A DNA stretch of 13,033 nt from Paracoccaceae bacterium (GCA_003561595.1 PWWF01000228.1:1-13033), one strand, 5' to 3'; shown: positions 1 through 8,152, counted from the first letter of the stretch. Notes: generated by a model not told the origin, from the letters alone. Translations and numbers: made by a program.

Positions 1-942
<942 letters not shown>

Positions 943-980
943 CTGTTCATGTCCTCTCTGTGTTGTCCCGGCCTGCGCTC

Positions 981-1319
981 TCAGAGCGCGTCATCCCCAG
1001 TTTCCCCTGTGCGCACGCGCGTGGCGGCTGCCAGGTCGAGCACGAAGACCTTGCCATCGCCGATCTTGTCGGTGCGCGCGGTCTTCTGCAGCGTGTCCAC
1101 CACCTGGTCGGCCATGGCATCGTTCACCGCGATTTCCAGCTTCAGCTTGGGCACGAAATTGACGGCATATTCGGCACCGCGATAAATCTCGGTATGTCCC
1201 GACTGCGCGCCGAAGCCCTTGATCTCGGTTACCATCATCCCGCGCACGCCGATTGCCGTCAGCGCTTCGCGGACCTCTTCAAGTTTGAACGGTTTGATCG
1301 CCGCTATGATGTATTTCAC
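981..1319 (-). CDS. glnK: Nitrogen regulatory protein PII (GlnK type)
   Basis: Trimeric PII signalling protein, 112 residues, the standard length. It binds ATP/ADP and 2-oxoglutarate and is reversibly uridylylated to report nitrogen status. The N-terminus MKYIIAAIKPFK and the T-loop are clear, with Tyr51 (RGAEY) as the uridylylation site. The B-loop region TDKIGDGKVFV follows near the C-terminus. The start codon is GTG (1317-1319), preceded by a strong purine-rich ribosome-binding site, GGAAGGGG, 7 bases upstream. It sits first in the operon with amtB, which is why GlnK is preferred over GlnB, although the sequence alone cannot fully separate the two. Family knowledge says expression rises under nitrogen limitation through NtrC; I see no convincing sigma-54 promoter upstream. 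Confidence 0.96.
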   Translation of the reverse strand: MKYIIAAIKPFKLEEVREALTAIGVRGMMVTEIKGFGAQSGHTEIYRGAEYAVNFVPKLKLEIAVNDAMADQVVDTLQKTARTDKIGDGKVFVLDLAAATRVRTGETGDDAL

Positions 1320-1380
1320 CTGTTTTCCCCTTCCTTCTCGAACGCGTGTCCATTGGTCTGCACGGGGGTCATCAAGGGGC

Positions 1381-1418
1381 CGAGGCGGCCCGAGTCACAA
1401 CGATTTGGCGCCGCCTCG
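1381..1418. repeat. Perfect 9-bp inverted repeat, 20-nt loop, in the glnK leader
   Basis: CGAGGCGGC (1381-1389) and GCCGCCTCG (1410-1418) are exact reverse complements. If glnK is transcribed from the AT-rich region around 1440, the stem forms in its leader RNA about 60-100 nt before the GTG start. No run of T follows on either strand, so it does not look like an intrinsic terminator. It could be a protein-binding dyad or an RNA structure; GC-rich chance pairing remains possible. Confidence 0.45.
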
Positions 1419-1468
1419 CGGCAGCGCGGCATGAAAATGGAAATTATTGTGCAATCTTTTTAATCACT

Positions 1469-1483
1469 GCCCATTTATTGGGC
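1469..1483. promoter_or_regulatory. Dyad GCCCA-N5-TGGGC upstream of the putative glnK -10 box
   Basis: GCCCA (1469-1473) and TGGGC (1479-1483) flank the AT-only centre TTTAT. The centre lies about 40 bp upstream of the start site that AATAAT (1443-1448, minus strand) would predict, a typical activator position. I cannot assign it to NtrC or another regulator from the sequence. Confidence 0.3.
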
Positions 1484-1650
1484 GCCGTCGAGATCGTGCC
1501 GTGAAGTCACAAAGCCTCTATTCGAGTCAAAGACGGTGGCTTTCCGGCAGCGGGAATGGCAAAAGAAGGCCATGCAGGCAGCATCCCGCCGCACGCAGGC
1601 AGGCAGGCACAGAACAACACCATGCGGGACGTATTGAAGGCTGAGCACGA

Positions 1651-3837
1651 ATGAAGGGCTTCAGGGGTAGTCGCGGGCTGGTCGCGGACAAACGCAACGT
1701 GAAACCAGCCAGCAAAGGCGCAGGCAAAAGCCGTCGCAAGGCCCCGGCCAAGGCGACGCCGCGCAAGGCGGCCCGCCGCAAGGCCCCAAGCGGCAACATC
1801 TTCGTGCGGATGATTTCCGGCACCTTCCGCCTGATCTGGCGCATTGTCTGGGGCGTGACATGGCGCATGGGCGCAACCGTGGCGATGCTTCTCTTCGTTG
1901 CGACGGCCTATTTCTACGTTACGCTGCCCCCCTTCAACGAATTGCTGGATGCGCGCGCGCGCGGGTCGGTCACGATGATGGACCAGGACGACAATGTGTT
2001 CGCCTGGCGCGGCGAGACCTTTGGCGGGGTCATCACGGCAGACACAGTATCGCCCCATCTGCGCAACGCCATCATCGCGACCGAGGACCGGCGCTTTTAC
2101 AGCCATTTCGGGGTCAGCCCGCGCGGGATCATGGGCGCGATCCGGTCGAACATCCAGGCCGGGCGCTCGGCCTTTTCCGGTGCGGGCGGGTCCACCATCA
2201 CCCAGCAGGTGGCCAAGCTGCTATGCCTTGGCGTGCCCTATGATTCCTCGGAATGGGAGTCCGAGGCCGCCTATGAGGCCGATTGCCGGCGCGGCACTGT
2301 CTGGCGCAAAATCCGCGAGTTGCCCTATGCCTTTGCGCTGGAAGCTGCGTTTTCCAAGGATGAGATCCTGACCATCTACATGAACCGCGCCTTTCTGGGC
2401 GCGGGCGCGCGCGGGTTCGAGGCCGCTGCCCAGCGCTATTTCGCCCGCTCCGCGACCGAGGTTGGCCCCGCGGAATCGGCGATGCTGGCGGGGCTTCTGG
2501 TCGCGCCTTCGGCCTTTGCGCCGACGCGAAACCTTGAACGCGCGCAAGCACGGGCGAATGTCGTGATCAGCCTGATGGCCGATCAGGGCTATCTGACCGA
2601 GTATGAGGTGATCGAGGCGCGGTCCTATCCCGCCACGCTGTCGCAACAGGCCGAAGCGCAGCGCGGGATTCACTTCGCTGACTGGCTGATGCAATCCGGC
2701 CCCAGCTATCTGACGCGCGACACGACCGAAGATGTGATGATGCGCACCACATTCGACCCGCGCATCCAGACCGCGATCGAGGATGCCGTTGACGACGTAT
2801 TCGAAAACCGCGTGCGCGAAGGATCGGAAGCTGAGGTGGCTGTAGTGGTCATGTCGGCGGATGGGGCCGTGCGCGGCATGCTGGGCGGGCGCACGGCCTC
2901 TGTCGGCGGGTTCAACCGCGCGACACAGGCGATGCGGCAGACCGGGTCATCCTTCAAGCCGTTCCTGTATGCCGCGGCGCTGGAGAACGGGTTCGATCCC
3001 TTCGATATTGTCGAGGATGCGCCGCTCACGATCAATATTCCGGGCTCTGGGCCGTGGTCGCCGCGCAATTACGACAATCAGTTCCACGGCTTCGTCACCC
3101 TGACCGAGGCGCTGGCGCGCTCGCTCAACACGCCCGCCGTGCGCGTGTCCGAAGCGATGGGGCGCGATCAGGTGCGGCGCGTGGCCAATGAGTTCGGGAT
3201 ACGCAGCGAACTTGCCGAAGGTCCGGCGCTGGCGCTTGGCGCGTCCGAATCCAGCCTGCTGGAAATGACCGCCGCCTATGCGGGCATCCTGAATGGCGGC
3301 TCTGCCGTGCGCCCGTATGGCATTCAGGAACTGACACTGCTGGGCCAGACCGAGCCGCTATTCGGCGCATCAACCGGGATCGGGGATCGCGTGATTTCCG
3401 AGAACTCGGCGCAGGTGCTGACATGGATGATGACCCGCGTCATCAGCGAGGGCACGGGCGGGCGCGCGCGGCTGGATGGCTGGCAGGTGGCGGGCAAGAC
3501 CGGCACGACCCAAGCCTCGCGCGATGCATGGTTCATCGGCTACACAGCGGACCATGTGACCGGTGTCTGGATGGGCTATGACGACAATTCCCCCTTGCGC
3601 GGTGTGACCGGGGGCGGGTTGCCCGCCGAGATCTGGCGCGAAACGATGACGCGCGTGGTCAGCGGCATGGAGCCACGCCCACTGCCGATGATCGAGCCGC
3701 AGCGCCCTGATCTGGAACCGCCCCGCTCGACCCCGCAACCCGACACGCGCGGGCCTGCACCGCAAGCCTCTGGTGGCGGCAGCGGGATCGAGGATACGAT
3801 TCGCGGTGTGCTGGGGTCGATCTTCGGCCAGAACTGA
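1651..3837 (+). CDS. Class A penicillin-binding protein (transglycosylase/transpeptidase)
   Basis: Bifunctional peptidoglycan synthase of 728 residues, anchored in the inner membrane. Residues 1-48 are a strongly basic, lysine/arginine/alanine-rich cytoplasmic tail, followed by a membrane segment at about 69-92. The glycosyltransferase (GT51) domain shows TEDRRFYSHFG with catalytic Glu145 and GGSTITQQVAKL (179-190). The transpeptidase domain has the three classical motifs: SSFK with Ser433 as nucleophile, SLN at 491-493 and KTGTT at 616-620. A linker of about 25 residues after TITQQVAKL (191-215) contains two cysteines (192, 212). The tail from about 676 is rich in proline. The ATG at 1651 has a weak GAAGG element about 12 bases upstream. 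It is a single gene, not coupled to its neighbours. Whether to call it PBP1A, 1B or 1C is uncertain, so no symbol is given. Confidence 0.94.
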   Translation: MKGFRGSRGLVADKRNVKPASKGAGKSRRKAPAKATPRKAARRKAPSGNIFVRMISGTFRLIWRIVWGVTWRMGATVAMLLFVATAYFYVTLPPFNELLDARARGSVTMMDQDDNVFAWRGETFGGVITADTVSPHLRNAIIATEDRRFYSHFGVSPRGIMGAIRSNIQAGRSAFSGAGGSTITQQVAKLLCLGVPYDSSEWESEAAYEADCRRGTVWRKIRELPYAFALEAAFSKDEILTIYMNRAFLGAGARGFEAAAQRYFARSATEVGPAESAMLAGLLVAPSAFAPTRNLERAQARANVVISLMADQGYLTEYEVIEARSYPATLSQQAEAQRGIHFADWLMQSGPSYLTRDTTEDVMMRTTFDPRIQTAIEDAVDDVFENRVREGSEAEVAVVVMSADGAVRGMLGGRTASVGGFNRATQAMRQTGSSFKPFLYAAALENGFDPFDIVEDAPLTINIPGSGPWSPRNYDNQFHGFVTLTEALARSLNTPAVRVSEAMGRDQVRRVANEFGIRSELAEGPALALGASESSLLEMTAAYAGILNGGSAVRPYGIQELTLLGQTEPLFGASTGIGDRVISENSAQVLTWMMTRVISEGTGGRARLDGWQVAGKTGTTQASRDAWFIGYTADHVTGVWMGYDDNSPLRGVTGGGLPAEIWRETMTRVVSGMEPRPLPMIEPQRPDLEPPRSTPQPDTRGPAPQASGGGSGIEDTIRGVLGSIFGQN

Positions 3838-3850
3838 GCGCGCGGCACCG

Positions 3851-3866
3851 GCCAAACCTGGTTGGC
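3851..3866. terminator. Weak stem-loop between convergent genes
   Basis: GCCAA (3851-3855) pairs with TTGGC (3862-3866) around a 6-base loop, 13 bp after the PBP stop. No T-run follows on either strand, so termination is only suggested by the position in the 85-bp gap between convergent genes. A second short stem, AGAGC/GCTCT, overlaps the end of the zinc-ribbon gene near 3906-3924. Confidence 0.22.
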
Positions 3867-3922
3867 GCACCACATTCAGGTATTGGTTTCCGGCATAGGT
3901 CTGCCAGAGCGGGTATAAGGCT

Positions 3923-4663
3923 CTAGATCCCGGCCATTTCCGCAATCGCCACGCGCGCGCTGTCCACAAGCGCAACATAGCTGGACAATACAGGCTCAAA
4001 CGCGGGGACCAGACCGGCAATTTCCGGCGCGGCGAGGTAGATCGCCGTCAGGATCAGCGCCAGCGCAATCGGGATCAGCATGCCCCCAACAAAGCTGCGC
4101 CTGCGCGTGGCCTGGGTCGCGGGCAGGTCCGTGTCGGGCGTTCCGGATTTGCGTGCCGCGCCCACAGGTTCCAGCGTTTCGCTGATATCGTCGATATCGG
4201 GCAGGTCGGGATGGGCGGGCGCAGGCTCTCGCCGGTCATGCGCTGGGATTTCCTCGGGCAGCGGGTCCTCGGCGCGGTCGTCGTCGGACCGTGGCCAGGG
4301 GGCTTCATCCAGCAAGCCAAGCTCGGGCTGGCTTTCCAGATGCTCGGCCTCGCGCGCGCGTTGCTCGGCCTCATAGGCGGCCTCATCGCGCAGAACGCTC
4401 AGAACCTCTTCATCCACCGGTTTGGGGGCAGGTTCTGCGGCGTGCGGCGCAGCGTCGCTTGCGGGCGCGGGTTGCTCTGGCGCGGGATCAGGCTGCGCGG
4501 CATTCTCTGCCGCCGGGGCCTGCGCTGACCGGGTCGCTGTGCCCGGTGCGTCCTGAAACCAGACATGCCCGCAGGCCGAACACTGGACCTCGCGCCCCTC
4601 GGCCGGCAGCAGGGCTGCGTCGATCTCGTATTGTGTTCCGCAATTCGGGCAGGTCAGTCGCAT
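3923..4663 (-). CDS. Zinc-ribbon protein with one C-terminal membrane segment (MJ0042-type)
   Basis: A 246-residue protein beginning MRLTCPNCGTQYEI. The N-terminal zinc ribbon has two CxxC pairs, Cys5/Cys8 and Cys28/Cys31, and ends CSACGHVWF, the pattern of the MJ0042-type zinc finger. A long acidic, Ala/Pro/Glu-rich, probably disordered linker (about 37-185) leads to a basic patch (RRRS) and one hydrophobic segment at about 192-212. A short amphipathic tail follows. The likely topology is a cytoplasmic ribbon tethered to the membrane. I chose the ATG at 4663; a GTG three codons upstream is possible but would add residues before the ribbon, and neither start has a clear ribosome-binding site. 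It is divergent from ftsE. The function is unknown; proteins of this build are common in alphaproteobacteria. An involvement in envelope or division is only a guess from the neighbouring ftsEX. Confidence 0.88.
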   Translation of the reverse strand: MRLTCPNCGTQYEIDAALLPAEGREVQCSACGHVWFQDAPGTATRSAQAPAAENAAQPDPAPEQPAPASDAAPHAAEPAPKPVDEEVLSVLRDEAAYEAEQRAREAEHLESQPELGLLDEAPWPRSDDDRAEDPLPEEIPAHDRREPAPAHPDLPDIDDISETLEPVGAARKSGTPDTDLPATQATRRRSFVGGMLIPIALALILTAIYLAAPEIAGLVPAFEPVLSSYVALVDSARVAIAEMAGI

Positions 4664-4849
4664 ATGACACACTTCGCACCAGCATGAGGGGCATTGGCCC
4701 CGACCATCTTATGATGTAGCAATCAGACGCGAAAACGCAAATTCTATTGTGTCAGGGCAGATGCGCGTGGGACAGATGGCATCGCGACATCACAAAAGTT
4801 GCAAATCGGCAACAGACGGGCGGGCCCATCCGGTGCCGCGCGGTGCCGC
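4664..4849. promoter_or_regulatory. Divergent promoter region, zinc-ribbon gene / ftsE
   Basis: A 186-bp non-coding stretch between divergent genes that must hold promoters for both. The AT-richer centre (about 4703-4750) is the best candidate; on the minus strand TTGCGT (4735-4740) and TACATC (4713-4718), 16 bp apart, form a poor promoter match. Two small stem-loops are visible: GGGGC-ATTG-GCCCC (4688-4701) and GTTGC-N6-GCAAC (4798-4813). Neither has a T-run. Confidence 0.4.
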
Positions 4850-4850
4850 A
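4831..4850 (+). repeat. Tandem 10-bp repeat abutting the ftsE start
   Basis: CGGTGCCGCG is followed directly by CGGTGCCGCA, whose last A is the first base of the ftsE ATG. The two units differ only at the final base. They occupy the place where a ribosome-binding site would be expected, and no AGGAG-like sequence is present. Confidence 0.6.
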
Positions 4851-5521
4851 TGATCGCGTTTGAAGATGTCAGCCATGATTACGGCGGGGGGCGGCTGTTC
4901 GGCGATGTCAGCATAAAGCTGGAACAGGGCAGCTTTCACTTTCTCACCGGGCCATCGGGGGCAGGCAAAAGCACCTTTTTGAAACTCTGCTATGGCGAAC
5001 TGACCCCGAGCGCGGGCAAGGTTCTTGTCATGAACAAGGATCTGCAGGGCCTCTCGCGCAATGACCTGGCCGGAATGCGCCAGCGGATCGGGGTTGTGCA
5101 TCAGGATTGCCAGTTTCTGGACCATCTGAGCGTTGAACAGAATGTCGCGCTGCCCCTGTCGGCGACAGGGCGTTCGGTGCCTGACAGCGATGTGGCCGAC
5201 CTGCTGTCATGGGTAGGGCTGGCCAGCCATGCCGAGGCGCTGCCCCCCACGCTGTCAGGCGGCGAGCGCCAGCGCGCGGCGCTGGCGCGTGCGGTCATCT
5301 CTGCGCCCAACATGCTGCTGGCGGATGAACCCACCGGCAATCTGGACTGGGACATGTCGCAGCGCCTGATGTCGCTGATGATAGAGCTGAACCGCATGGG
5401 CACGGCGATCCTGATCGCGACGCATGACCTGCAACTGATCCGCTTTGCCAAAAGCCAGATCAACGCGCGCGTGCTGCGCATTGCCCGGCGCAAGCTGCAG
5501 GTCGCGGGGGCCGATCTGTGA
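4850..5521 (+). CDS. ftsE: Cell division ATP-binding protein FtsE
   Basis: ABC-type ATPase of 223 residues that partners FtsX; the complex transmits ATP hydrolysis across the membrane to control periplasmic peptidoglycan hydrolases at the division site. All nucleotide-binding motifs are present: Walker A GPSGAGKS (34-41), Q-loop Gln85, signature LSGGE (135-139), Walker B LLADE (156-160) and H-loop His192. EPTGNLD follows Walker B, as usual in this MacB/LolD/FtsE branch. The start is the ATG before IAFEDVSHDYGGG because family members begin there; the frame is open further upstream to a TTG but that adds about 17 unlike residues. No ribosome-binding site is visible before this ATG. Its stop overlaps the ftsX start by 4 bp. 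Confidence 0.95.
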   Translation: MIAFEDVSHDYGGGRLFGDVSIKLEQGSFHFLTGPSGAGKSTFLKLCYGELTPSAGKVLVMNKDLQGLSRNDLAGMRQRIGVVHQDCQFLDHLSVEQNVALPLSATGRSVPDSDVADLLSWVGLASHAEALPPTLSGGERQRAALARAVISAPNMLLADEPTGNLDWDMSQRLMSLMIELNRMGTAILIATHDLQLIRFAKSQINARVLRIARRKLQVAGADL

Positions 5522-6393
5522 GCGCGGGGGCATCGATCTCGCGGCTGGTGGTGCCGCGCCGGGGGCAATCGGTCTGGCTGATCGTGCTGAGCGCGGGGGC
5601 CATGGCCTTTCTGGCGGTATTCGCGCTGGCGCTGGCGGTCAGCGCCGCGCAGCTTGCCCAGACCTGGAGCGCGGCGCTCAGCCAGACGGCCACGGTCCGC
5701 CTGTCTGCCCCGCCCGAGGAGATCGACGAACAGACCGCCATCGTGCTGGAGGTGCTGCGCACCACACCCGGGATCGCATCGGCAGAACAGATCGCACCCG
5801 AAGAGCAGGCCGAACTGCTGGAGGCCTGGCTTGGCCCCGATCTGCCGCTGGATGCATTGCCCCTGCCCCGCCTGATCGAAGTGACGGAAACGCCCGAGGG
5901 GCCTGACCGGCAGGGCCTGCGCCTGCGCCTGTCGGCCGAGGCGCCGGGGGCCGTATTCGACGACCACACCCGCTGGCGCCGCCCGCTGGCCGAGGCTGCG
6001 GGGCGTTTGCGCGCGGTTGCGCTGGTGTCGCTGGTGCTGATCGGCGGGGTGACCAGCGCGATCATCGCGCTGGCGGCAAGTGCGGCGCTGGCGTCAAACG
6101 GGCAGGTGATCCGGGTGCTGCGGCTGGTGGGCGCGCGGGACCGCTTCATCGCGCGCGCCTTTGTCCGCCAGATCAGCCTGCGCGCCGGGCTGGGCGCGCT
6201 GGTGGGCACGGCACTGGCGCTGGGTGCCCTCGCCGCGATCCCGCAGGCGGGGGGTGATGTGCATTTGCTGTCGGGCTTCGGCTTTTCGGGCGCGGGCTGG
6301 GCGCTTCCTGCCCTCATCCCGCCGCTGGCAATGATCCTGGCCTGGCTGGCCAGCATGACGACGGCCTTTCAGGTCCTGCGAGGAGTGACATGA
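5518..6393 (+). CDS. ftsX: Cell division protein FtsX
   Basis: Membrane partner of FtsE, 291 residues, starting at GTG inside the ftsE stop (GTGA overlap). The topology fits FtsX: a first membrane helix at about 19-43, a periplasmic domain of about 120 residues, then three hydrophobic segments at about 167-192, 223-242 and 260-285. The cytoplasmic loop after the second helix contains QVIRVLRLVGARDRFI, the coupling-helix region shared by FtsX and MacB-type permeases. In other bacteria the periplasmic loop recruits an activator of cell-wall amidases (EnvC or similar); no such gene is in the window. The identification rests on topology, this motif and the pairing with ftsE, since FtsX sequences diverge strongly. 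Confidence 0.92.
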   Translation: MSAGASISRLVVPRRGQSVWLIVLSAGAMAFLAVFALALAVSAAQLAQTWSAALSQTATVRLSAPPEEIDEQTAIVLEVLRTTPGIASAEQIAPEEQAELLEAWLGPDLPLDALPLPRLIEVTETPEGPDRQGLRLRLSAEAPGAVFDDHTRWRRPLAEAAGRLRAVALVSLVLIGGVTSAIIALAASAALASNGQVIRVLRLVGARDRFIARAFVRQISLRAGLGALVGTALALGALAAIPQAGGDVHLLSGFGFSGAGWALPALIPPLAMILAWLASMTTAFQVLRGVT

Positions 6394-7130
6394 TGCGCAA
6401 CCCGGCTCAGTTGATCCGTTCGATCATCTTCATCGTGCAGATGTATCTGGCCATGCTGGTGCTGGCGATCGTGTTCACCCCCTTTGCGATTTTCCGGCGC
6501 GACATGGCGCTTCTCGCCTGTCACAGCTATTGCCGCTATGTGCGTTGGTCGGCGGCGTGGATGGTGGGCCTGCGCTCGGAAGTGCGCGGCACAGTCCCGG
6601 ATGGTCCTGTGCTGATCGCGGCCAAGCATCAGTGCTTTTTCGACATACTGCTCATTTTCGGCGCCCTGCCGCGACCGCGGTTCATCATGAAGAAACAGTT
6701 GAAATACGCCCCGATTCTGGGCTGGTACGCCTTGCAGGTGGGTTGTGTGCCGGTGGACCGGGGCAAGCGCGGTCAGGCGATCCGCCAGATGGTCGAGGGG
6801 GTGCGCAACAGCCCCGCCGGGCCGGGGCAGTTGATCATCTATCCGCAGGGCACCCGCGTCGCGCCGGGCGCGCATCTGCCCTATAAGGTCGGCACTGCCG
6901 TGCTGTATGAACAGCTTGCGCAGGATTGCGTGCCCGTGGCCACGAATGTCGGCGTGTTCTGGCCGCGCCACGGGCTGATGCGCAAGCCGGGGCTGGCGGT
7001 TGTCGAATTCCTGCCCGCGATCCCCGCAGGCAAACCGGCGCGCGCCTTTCTGACCGAGTTGGAAGAGGTGATCGAGACACGCTCGGACGCACTGATGGCG
7101 GAGGCGGGCTTTGAAAGGGACAAGACATGA
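6390..7130 (+). CDS. 1-acyl-sn-glycerol-3-phosphate acyltransferase family protein (PlsC-like)
   Basis: Membrane-associated acyltransferase of 246 residues, expected to acylate lysophosphatidic acid at position 2 to give phosphatidic acid in phospholipid synthesis. Catalytic motif I is AAKHQCFFD, with the HX4D pair His80 and Asp85. YPQGTRVAPG (151-160) is the glycerol-phosphate binding motif, with Gln in place of the more usual Glu. A hydrophobic segment lies at about 11-33. The beginning is ATGATG: the first ATG overlaps the ftsX stop by 4 bp, while the second is better spaced (7 bases) from the AGGAG element at 6381-6385, so the protein may be one residue shorter. It is the third gene of the ftsEX operon. 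The exact acyl acceptor cannot be told from the sequence; ornithine-lipid acyltransferases share the fold. Confidence 0.9.
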   Translation: MMRNPAQLIRSIIFIVQMYLAMLVLAIVFTPFAIFRRDMALLACHSYCRYVRWSAAWMVGLRSEVRGTVPDGPVLIAAKHQCFFDILLIFGALPRPRFIMKKQLKYAPILGWYALQVGCVPVDRGKRGQAIRQMVEGVRNSPAGPGQLIIYPQGTRVAPGAHLPYKVGTAVLYEQLAQDCVPVATNVGVFWPRHGLMRKPGLAVVEFLPAIPAGKPARAFLTELEEVIETRSDALMAEAGFERDKT

Positions 7131-7732
7131 CCGACATCACGACTGTCGCCGATCTGGAAGCTCTTTATGACGCCCCTTCGGCCCCGAGCCTGACCAAGGT
7201 TGCCCCGGTGCTGACCCCAACCTATCGCCGATGGATCGAGGCCTCGCGCTTCTGCATCCTCTCGACCGTGGGCATCCGAGGCGTCGATGCCAGCCCGCGC
7301 GGCGATGATGGCCCGGTGGTGCGCGTCGTGGATGCGCAGACATTGCAGATGCCCGACTGGCGCGGCAACAACCGGCTGGATTCATTGCGCAATATCGTGA
7401 CGGATGGGCGCGCGTCGCTGATGTTTCTTGTGCCCGGCTCGAAAAACGTCGTGCGCATCAACGGGCGCGCCAGCCTGTCGGCGGATGACACGCTCTGCGC
7501 CGGGTTCGCGCGCAAGGGCATAGCGCCGCGCACGGTCATCACCTTCACAATTGCCGAGGTCTATGTGCAATGCGCCCGCGCCCTGCTGCGCGCGCGCCTG
7601 TGGTCAGGAGAGGACGAAAGCACGGATCTGCCCAGTGTGGGCGATATACTGGCCGATGTCTCAAAAGGGGGCGTGGACGCGGGGGCCTATGACGCCGATT
7701 GGCAGACGCGCGGCATGCGCACGCTGTGGTAG
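7127..7732 (+). CDS. Pyridoxamine 5'-phosphate oxidase-family flavin protein
   Basis: A 201-residue protein of the PPOX-like FMN-binding split-barrel family; the overall pattern resembles the DR2398/MSMEG_1061-type subgroup. Supporting stretches are FCILSTVG (42-49), DASPRGDDGPVVRVVD (54-69), WRGNNRLDSLRNI (78-90) and VVRINGRASLS (108-118), which would form the barrel and the FMN phosphate site. The substrate is unknown; the family ranges from flavin reductases to heme-utilisation and F420 enzymes, and this is very unlikely to be PdxH itself. It starts at ATG overlapping the acyltransferase stop (ATGA) with an AAAGGGA ribosome-binding site 6 bases upstream, and it appears to be last in the ftsEX operon. 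Only 8 bp separate its stop from that of the convergent lipoprotein gene. Confidence 0.85.
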   Translation: MTDITTVADLEALYDAPSAPSLTKVAPVLTPTYRRWIEASRFCILSTVGIRGVDASPRGDDGPVVRVVDAQTLQMPDWRGNNRLDSLRNIVTDGRASLMFLVPGSKNVVRINGRASLSADDTLCAGFARKGIAPRTVITFTIAEVYVQCARALLRARLWSGEDESTDLPSVGDILADVSKGGVDAGAYDADWQTRGMRTLW

Positions 7733-7740
7733 CGGGCGCC

Positions 7741-8106
7741 TCAGCCAGCGCGGCAGGCCGCCGTGGCGCGATCAGCCGCCGCCGCGATATCGCTGCGCTG
7801 CGCGCGTAGACTGGCCAGCCGCGCCTGTTCGGCAGGCACATTTACCACCTCGCGCGTGGCAGGCTGGCGCGGCGTGTGCCGGGTGCAGAACAGCACCGGT
7901 TCGCGTGGCCAGGCGCAGATATGCAGCGTTGTGCGGCCCGCAACCTCGGGGCGGTCACGGTAGCCGCGCGCAAGGGCGCTCTCGCTCTCTGCGATCTGAC
8001 GGTCCAGTTCGACCAGGTCCGTCTGCGCCGCCCGCACACATCGCTGTTCGGGCGCGGCGCAGGCTGTGAGCAGACCGGCCAGCAGAATGGAGGTAATCAC
8101 ACGCAT
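7741..8106 (-). CDS. Small predicted lipoprotein, function unknown
   Basis: A 121-residue protein starting MRVITSILLAGLLTAC, a typical lipoprotein signal peptide with lipobox LTAC and Cys16 as the lipidated residue. The rest is charged and Ala/Arg-rich. Residues at about 31-52 and 95-116 look helical, with a possible coiled coil. Four more cysteines follow Cys16 (positions 23, 64, 73 and 118 approximately), which could form disulfides in the periplasm. I chose the ATG at 8106 because the open frame upstream would bury the signal peptide; no strong ribosome-binding site precedes it. It lies 46 bp downstream of regA on the same strand, so it may be co-transcribed with senC-regA. In Rhodobacter capsulatus hvrA follows regA; this protein is not HvrA. 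I do not recognise the family. Confidence 0.75.
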   Translation of the reverse strand: MRVITSILLAGLLTACAAPEQRCVRAAQTDLVELDRQIAESESALARGYRDRPEVAGRTTLHICAWPREPVLFCTRHTPRQPATREVVNVPAEQARLASLRAQRSDIAAAADRATAACRAG

Positions 8107-8152
8107 CGGTTCACGATAGCCCCGTGTCCGCAACGATGCAAAGCGTGCAACG

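Larger units (their letters stand above)
1320..1650. promoter_or_regulatory. Intergenic region with divergent promoters (glnK and PBP gene)
   Basis: These 331 bases hold no credible gene; the short open frames are arginine-rich and have no recognisable family. The stretch about 1434-1480 is much richer in A and T than its surroundings and probably holds promoters. On the minus strand AATAAT (1443-1448) would be a good -10 box for glnK, but no good -35 box lies 16-18 bp upstream, which would fit an activator-dependent promoter. No match to the sigma-54 pattern GG-N10-GC was found by eye. On the plus strand TTGTGC (1447-1452) and CATTTA (1472-1477) form only a weak promoter with a 19-bp spacer. 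Two inverted repeats are listed separately. A GCAG unit is repeated almost four times at 1595-1609, shortly before the PBP start. Confidence 0.5.

Noticed and set aside
1595..1609. GCAG tetranucleotide repeat, nearly four copies, before the PBP gene
   Set aside because: Too short for typical phase variation and located outside the coding region; likely chance.
1948..1962. Alternating GC run inside the PBP gene
   Set aside because: It encodes ordinary Ala-Arg codons in a GC-rich genome; no reason to propose a structural role.
1507..2106. Open frame on the minus strand across the PBP start
   Set aside because: It mostly lies antisense to the PBP coding region and has no ribosome-binding site or family signature.
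8122..8152. GCAACG repeated twice between regA and the lipoprotein gene
   Set aside because: Six bases repeated once in a GC-rich spacer, without stem or T-run; no support as a terminator or operator.
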